Positions 20,317 through 22,810 of a DNA stretch of 22,810 bases are shown here, one piece after another. The notes beneath the pieces were generated by a model. That model worked only from the letters and a program-made list of their open reading frames with translations, was not told the DNA's origin and did not search any database. Each line of letters begins with the position of its first letter. Position 1 is the stretch's first letter. A program made the translations under genes and the position numbers. Source of the stretch: a virus; IMG/VR virus record IMGVR_UViG_3300035228_000725, positions 1 to 22,810 of that record. One strand, given 5' to 3'.

Positions 20317-20319
20317 ATA
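20312..20319 (+). promoter_or_regulatory. T4-type late promoter (TATAAATA)
   Basis: An exact TATAAATA overlaps the TAA stop codon (20314-20316) of the giant fibre gene. Transcription would start near 20326, about 26 bases before the ATG at 20352. It would drive the small fibre-like genes independently of the 10-kb gene. The motif is the gp55-sigma-dependent late promoter of T4; its use here is inferred. Confidence 0.75.
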
Positions 20320-20351
20320 TTAAAAAGCAGTTTACTTTTGTATAATATCAA

Positions 20352-20552
20352 ATGTCTACATTAAAACTATCAACCGTACAAAACCTAAATGGAACTGAAG
20401 CTTTTACTATCGACGGTTCTGGAAGAGTGAATATGAATAGATGCAAAGTTCCAGTCTTTAATGGAACTCCTTCTAGTCCAGTAAAAGGCGAAATCATTTA
20501 TAATAACAATACAGGAAAATTAAGTTTCTATACTGGTTCTGAGTGGAAATAA
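20352..20552 (+). CDS. Small fibre-like protein, N-terminal module only (66 aa)
   Basis: The protein begins MSTLKLSTVQNLNGTEAFTI and ends with GEIIYNNNTGKLSFYTGSEWK-type strands. Both the 'LK(L/V)xx(V/F)QNxxGTxA' start and the 'P-x-P-x-x-GEIxYNxxTGKLxFY-G-xxW' end are common in phage fibre subunits. The 266-residue product of the next gene starts with the same module, so this looks like a stand-alone paralogue of that domain. It is a complete ORF with its own stop, not an obvious frameshift of its neighbour. A late promoter lies just upstream, and the next ATG comes 3 bases after the stop. It may be a short tip or adaptor protein that trimerises through the shared module; the exact role is unknown. 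Confidence 0.75.
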   Translation: MSTLKLSTVQNLNGTEAFTIDGSGRVNMNRCKVPVFNGTPSSPVKGEIIYNNNTGKLSFYTGSEWK

Positions 20553-20555
20553 ACA

Positions 20556-21356
20556 ATGTCAGTCTTAAAAGTTAATTCATTCCAAAATACGGGCGGAACT
20601 ACTGCTCTAACATTTGGAAATACGAGAATGGAACCCAATAGGTTGGTTCTTCCTGTTGTTACTAATGCTACTCTTCCACCTGCTAGTTCAACTGAAGCAG
20701 GAGAGATATACTTTAATGATAGTGATGACAAACTATACATCTCTAAAGGAGATGGAAGTTATCAAGTAAAATCATCTTTCTCTCAACCAACTGGTACGTA
20801 TGAGTATGGATGGAGTTCAAGTAGTTCCAATGGAACCTACTCACAGGGACATCCTATTAATATCTGGTTTAGAAGAAACATCTTCCAAACTGTTTATGAT
20901 ACATCTGATTTAAGTTCAGTAGAAGATGGTGCTATTTTTAGAAATTTGAAGCACTATGTTACTAATGCAATTAGCAATAGTTATTCTGCTCGTGGTCTTA
21001 ACATAAGATTATTCCACACAACAGCTTCTAAGGGTTCGGATGCATCTCCAATATCTGGAGAATCAAAAACAACAGTGTATTCTATTGCCAATGGCACTGA
21101 CGTATCACAATGGCAATCCACGGGTGAACAAACATTTACTTTCTCTACTCCATTTGAATGGAATGGAGCAGATAATATTTGTATTGAATATTGTACTGCC
21201 CAAAATCAAAACAGGTATCGGAACGATGGACAGGCAAGAGTAGTAAACGAAACAGGTTCTAGGTACAGGAGAACAGACGCTAGTGGATCTAGTTGTTCTG
21301 ACTCACCATCTGCCAGCGTCAGCCAGCGACCATCAATCAAAATGGATTATTTCTAA
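20556..21356 (+). CDS. Fibre tip / adhesin-like protein (266 aa)
   Basis: Residues 1-70 (MSVLKVNSFQNTGGTTALTF ... GEIYFNDSDDKLYISKGDG) repeat the module of the preceding small protein, including the fibre-type GEIYFNDSDDKLY strand pair. Residues about 80-266 form a separate domain. Its pattern is IWFRRNIFQTVYDTSDLSS, then a hydrophobic strand, then NIRLFHT, then WQSTGEQTFTFSTPFEWNGADNICIEYC, and a Ser-rich end. This 'R-x-x-x-Q-x-(I/V)Y-x-x-(E/D)L ... PFxWxGxxNIxxExC' pattern resembles a beta-sandwich domain that I recall from secreted Bacteroidetes-type surface proteins. I infer a receptor-binding tip with an exchangeable C-terminal domain. The start is 3 bases after the previous stop, with a GAGTGGA purine run. 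Cys residues near the C-terminal end (IEYC, SSC) could pair if exposed. Confidence 0.7.
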   Translation: MSVLKVNSFQNTGGTTALTFGNTRMEPNRLVLPVVTNATLPPASSTEAGEIYFNDSDDKLYISKGDGSYQVKSSFSQPTGTYEYGWSSSSSNGTYSQGHPINIWFRRNIFQTVYDTSDLSSVEDGAIFRNLKHYVTNAISNSYSARGLNIRLFHTTASKGSDASPISGESKTTVYSIANGTDVSQWQSTGEQTFTFSTPFEWNGADNICIEYCTAQNQNRYRNDGQARVVNETGSRYRRTDASGSSCSDSPSASVSQRPSIKMDYF

Positions 21357-21365
21357 TTAAAAATT

Positions 21366-21632
21366 ATGGAACTTACAGTAGAAGATCTGGTATATTACGC
21401 CAGTTTAACCAACGATCAATGCGAAAAAATTCGCAGAGATAGGCATGAAAATTATGATTTTTTGATCTTTATCGAAAAACAAATTGAGGATCAAATTATC
21501 GATCCTCAATTAAAATTGAAAGAGCAAGATGAATTGAAAATGATTAGAAATGCTATACCATCACCAAATGATGCATGTCAGGATCTAAGAACTCTGAATG
21601 GAGAAGATTGTGAAGAGTGTATGGGTATATAA
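21366..21632 (+). CDS. Unrecognised small acidic protein with C-terminal CxxC (88 aa)
   Basis: I do not recognise this protein. It begins MELTVEDLVYYASLTNDQCE, is mostly predicted helix with many Glu, Asp and Lys, and ends EDCEECMGI. Four cysteines are present, the last two as CEEC. There is no signal peptide or membrane segment. The start is 9 bases after the fibre-tip gene's stop with no clear Shine-Dalgarno sequence, so coupling is probable and it may be co-expressed with the fibre genes. Its stop codon overlaps a TATAAATA late promoter. A fibre-assembly chaperone, by position only, is possible, as is a metal- or redox-active small protein from the CxxC; neither is supported strongly. Confidence 0.65.
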   Translation: MELTVEDLVYYASLTNDQCEKIRRDRHENYDFLIFIEKQIEDQIIDPQLKLKEQDELKMIRNAIPSPNDACQDLRTLNGEDCEECMGI

Positions 21633-21635
21633 ATA
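21628..21635 (+). promoter_or_regulatory. T4-type late promoter (TATAAATA)
   Basis: An exact TATAAATA overlaps the TAA stop (21630-21632) of the 88-residue gene. Expected transcription start is near 21642, about 20 bases before the ATG at 21664. It would drive the small coiled-coil gene, whose transcript would end at the terminator at 21884-21909. Confidence 0.75.
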
Positions 21636-21663
21636 ATATTATACACAATTACCTGTGATAACC

Positions 21664-21861
21664 ATGGATCCAGCACAACTCAAAACAAACTTTGAAGAGC
21701 AAATTGCTACAACCGAAAAGCAAATTGTTGAACTCGAAGCAAACCTTATTAAAGCAAAAGAGTATAAGATTAAACTAGAAGGCGGTCTAGAAACTCTAGG
21801 TCTTCTAGAAGACAAACCTGAGGAAGAAGCATCTACAGAAGAAACACCATCTGATAGTTGA
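21664..21861 (+). CDS. Small acidic coiled-coil protein (65 aa)
   Basis: I prefer the ATG at 21664 (MDPAQLKTNFEEQIATTEKQ). A GTG at 21655 is also in frame and would add three residues. No clear Shine-Dalgarno sequence favours either. Residues 3-45 are charged with hydrophobics in heptad-like spacing, suggesting a long helix or coiled coil. A GGLETLGLL segment follows, then a very acidic tail (EDKPEEEASTEETPSDS). The 'E(L/A)xxxLIKAKEYxxKLEGGLETLGLL' layout resembles small hypothetical proteins I recall in T4-like cyanophages near the neck genes. It has its own late promoter and is followed by a terminator, so it looks like a one-gene late transcript. Function is unknown; a small scaffold or assembly helper is a guess. 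Confidence 0.7.
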   Translation: MDPAQLKTNFEEQIATTEKQIVELEANLIKAKEYKIKLEGGLETLGLLEDKPEEEASTEETPSDS

Positions 21862-21886
21862 CATTTTTAAAACAGTTTGATAGAAT
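21858..21886 (+). promoter_or_regulatory. Sigma-70-type promoter for the oxygenase gene
   Basis: TTGACA (21858-21863), a perfect -35 box, is followed after 17 bases by TAGAAT (21881-21886), one mismatch from the -10 consensus. Transcription would start near 21893, leaving a leader of about 17 bases before the ATG at 21910. It is the only strong host-type promoter I noticed in the window. The -35 box overlaps the TGA stop (21859-21861) of the upstream gene. Confidence 0.7.
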
Positions 21887-21909
21887 GAGGGTTTAAACCC
21901 TCATTTTTT
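21884..21909 (+). terminator. Rho-independent terminator abutting a start codon
   Basis: Bases 21884-21905 form a perfect 22-base palindrome (AATGAGGGTTT and its complement), followed by a run of six T (21904-21909). It would end transcripts from the late promoter at 21628. The T run touches the ATG at 21910, and the left arm overlaps the -10 box of the promoter at 21858-21886. Confidence 0.85.
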
Positions 21910-22563
21910 ATGTTTCATAATTTTTCTCAAGAGGGCAAAACTTTTTTTGCTCCTAGTTTAAACTATGTTGTAGCAGAAGTAGAAGTGATGGATGATAGCA
22001 ATGAGTTTGATTTACTCAAAAAAGAGATACTCTTTAAAGAATCTAAAATTATCAATGATAATAAATTTTTTAGTGATTGGGGAACTCGTATGGGAAAAAA
22101 TAGTTTAACCTCAAGATCAAATGATTACAATCTTCTCAACTTTGAAAATGCCAAAAATTTAAAAGAAGCGATTAAGAACTGCCATCAATTATACTTAAAC
22201 GCTTTTGGTGAAAAATTAGAATCAGATAAGTATTACGTACAATGTTGGGCAAATGTAATGAGGGAAAAAGAAAAGATGTTTGCCCATAGACATTCTGGAG
22301 ATCCTTATTCGTATCTTTCTGGTAATTTTTGTTTGGATGTAGACGGAACATCAACATATTACATCCATCCCCTTACAGATGAATTATGGGAATCTGAAAA
22401 TATTGTTAACAAAATGACTATGTTCCCCAGTTTTGTTAAACATTATACAGATCCTGTTCCGAAAAAACAAACTAGAATCACAATAGCATTTGATATAGTA
22501 ACTGAAGAATGCTACGACATCTTTATTAAAAGATATCCAGAATCAAATATGATAGAACTTTAA
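21910..22563 (+). CDS. Putative 2OG-Fe(II) oxygenase (217 aa)
   Basis: The C-terminal half has the layout of the short 2-oxoglutarate/Fe(II) oxygenases common in marine T4-like phages (2OG-FeII_Oxy_5 type). There is a QCWANVMREKEKMFAHRHSG segment with H126 and H128, then YLSG (135-138), then MFPSFVKHYTDPVP with H178, then R189 in TRITIAFDI. H178 and R189 fit the distal iron ligand and the 2-oxoglutarate-binding Arg. H126 and H128 are candidates for the first iron-binding pair, but the canonical HxD/E acid is not obvious. Such enzymes hydroxylate proteins or small molecules; the substrate is unknown. The start at 21910 is favoured because upstream codons have no start, and a later ATG (residue 27) would cut into the fold. 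No Shine-Dalgarno sequence is visible. It has its own promoter and terminator, unlike the neighbouring virion genes. Confidence 0.75.
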   Translation: MFHNFSQEGKTFFAPSLNYVVAEVEVMDDSNEFDLLKKEILFKESKIINDNKFFSDWGTRMGKNSLTSRSNDYNLLNFENAKNLKEAIKNCHQLYLNAFGEKLESDKYYVQCWANVMREKEKMFAHRHSGDPYSYLSGNFCLDVDGTSTYYIHPLTDELWESENIVNKMTMFPSFVKHYTDPVPKKQTRITIAFDIVTEECYDIFIKRYPESNMIEL

Positions 22564-22570
22564 ATAAATA
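22563..22570 (+). promoter_or_regulatory. Possible late promoter (AATAAATA)
   Basis: AATAAATA fits the looser late consensus NATAAATA and starts on the last base of the oxygenase stop codon. A transcript from it would start near 22576 and still include most of the hairpin at 22573-22607, so it may be a weaker or alternative promoter for gp13. Confidence 0.4.
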
Positions 22571-22572
22571 CC

Positions 22573-22610
22573 AAATCCCTTCTTCCTAAATAGGTATGAA
22601 GGGATTTTTT
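22573..22610 (+). terminator. Rho-independent terminator after the oxygenase gene
   Basis: AAATCCCTTC (22573-22582) pairs perfectly with GAAGGGATTT (22598-22607) across a 15-base loop, followed by a T run to 22610. It closes the oxygenase transcript 10 bases after its stop. The loop contains CTAAATA, a late-promoter-like motif. Confidence 0.85.
22586..22592 (+). promoter_or_regulatory. Putative late promoter in terminator loop (CTAAATA)
   Basis: CTAAATA lies in the loop of the terminator hairpin, within CCTAAATAGG. Transcription would begin near 22598, inside the right arm, so the new transcript would lack the left arm and not be terminated. The gp13 ATG would be about 20 bases downstream, with AAGGGA (22599-22604) as a distant purine run. 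The same CTAAATAG string precedes the giant fibre gene at 10200. Confidence 0.45.
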
Positions 22611-22617
22611 GTGTGTA

Positions 22618-22810
22618 ATGGCGTCTCCAAATTCAAGAGCTGATCTTATTACATATTGTAAGAGGCAACTTGGTGAGCCTGTACTACAAGTTAACATCGA
22701 TGACGAGCAAGTAAATAATGTTATTGATGACACGTATCAGTTCTTCCAAGAGAACTGCTACAACGGTATGGAGAGATGTTTTCTAAGGCATAAAATTACT
22801 GACGAAGACA
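22618..22810 (+). CDS. 13: T4 gp13-like neck protein (3' end outside window)
   Basis: The first 64 codons are present (MASPNSRADLITYCKRQLGE, then PVLQVNIDDEQVNNVIDDTY and QFFQENCYNG). The pattern 'ELxxYxxRxLGxPVxxVxxxxxQxxxxIxxxxxFxxEYxxxG' matches the N-terminus of T4 gp13 and its cyanophage homologues. In T4, gp13 and gp14 form the neck that closes the filled head and receives the tail. Finding it here, after the fibre genes, fits the T4 order in which wac is followed by 13 and 14. The ATG at 22618 follows a terminator T run with no strong Shine-Dalgarno sequence. Its promoter is probably one of the late motifs at 22563 or 22586. Assignment to gp13 rather than another neck protein is likely but rests on a short N-terminal piece. 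Confidence 0.75.
   Translation, partial: MASPNSRADLITYCKRQLGEPVLQVNIDDEQVNNVIDDTYQFFQENCYNGMERCFLRHKITDED

Noticed and set aside
20323-20339. AAAAG/CTTTT inverted repeat as a terminator after the giant gene
   Set aside because: It has only five weak base pairs and no following T run.
20341-20346. TATAAT before the 66-residue gene as a sigma-70 promoter
   Set aside because: There is no -35 box at the right distance and the start site would fall on the ATG itself. The TATAAATA at 20312 is a better candidate.
1-22810. CRISPR array, tRNA genes, insertion sequences, integrase or attachment site
   Set aside because: None was seen on either strand. Repeats present are in-frame protein modules, not spaced palindromic repeats.

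Overview
The window looks like the late structural region of a T4-like marine myovirus, most likely a cyanophage of Prochlorococcus or Synechococcus; a related marine T4-like phage on another host cannot be excluded. The reasons are: AT-rich DNA (about one third G+C by eye), all genes on the + strand with almost no intergenic space, T4-type late promoter motifs (TATAAATA and close variants), very large virion proteins typical of marine T4-like phages, and the start of a gene for the gp13 neck protein at the right edge. There are no tRNA genes, CRISPR arrays or insertion sequences that I can see.

Layout. (1) Bases 1-10197 hold four tightly packed genes, with gaps of 9, -14 and 3 bases. They are the 3' part of a giant DUF4815-like virion protein, a 68-residue coiled-coil protein, a 1445-residue fibre-like protein, and a 169-residue conserved small protein. 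(2) A CTAAATA motif just after base 10197 precedes a single 10-kb gene (10243-20316) for a 3357-residue fibre protein. It is a mosaic of GxGY modules, two right-handed beta-helix segments, duplicated helical modules, an array of four repeats of about 80 residues, and classic phage-fibre motifs. (3) A TATAAATA motif over its stop codon precedes two small fibre-like proteins that share an N-terminal module (20352-21356), followed by an unrecognised Cys-containing protein (21366-21632). (4) A second TATAAATA precedes a small acidic coiled-coil protein (21664-21861). (5) A 2OG-Fe(II) oxygenase-like gene (21910-22563) sits between its own sigma-70-like promoter and its own terminator, like a 'moron' inside the late block. 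(6) The gp13 gene begins at 22618 and runs off the window.

How it fits together: the large proteins probably build tail fibres and peripheral baseplate or tail structures that meet the host surface, and gp13 belongs to the neck joining head and tail. The oxygenase is the only gene here that looks like an intracellular enzyme and the only one with a host-type promoter, so it may be expressed early while its neighbours are expressed late.

No clearly new defence or counter-defence system is visible. The most unusual structures are the two hairpin terminators with promoters nested inside them around the oxygenase gene, and the way the giant fibre gene seems to have grown by insertion and duplication of modules. 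All family assignments come from reading the protein sequences; no searches were run.
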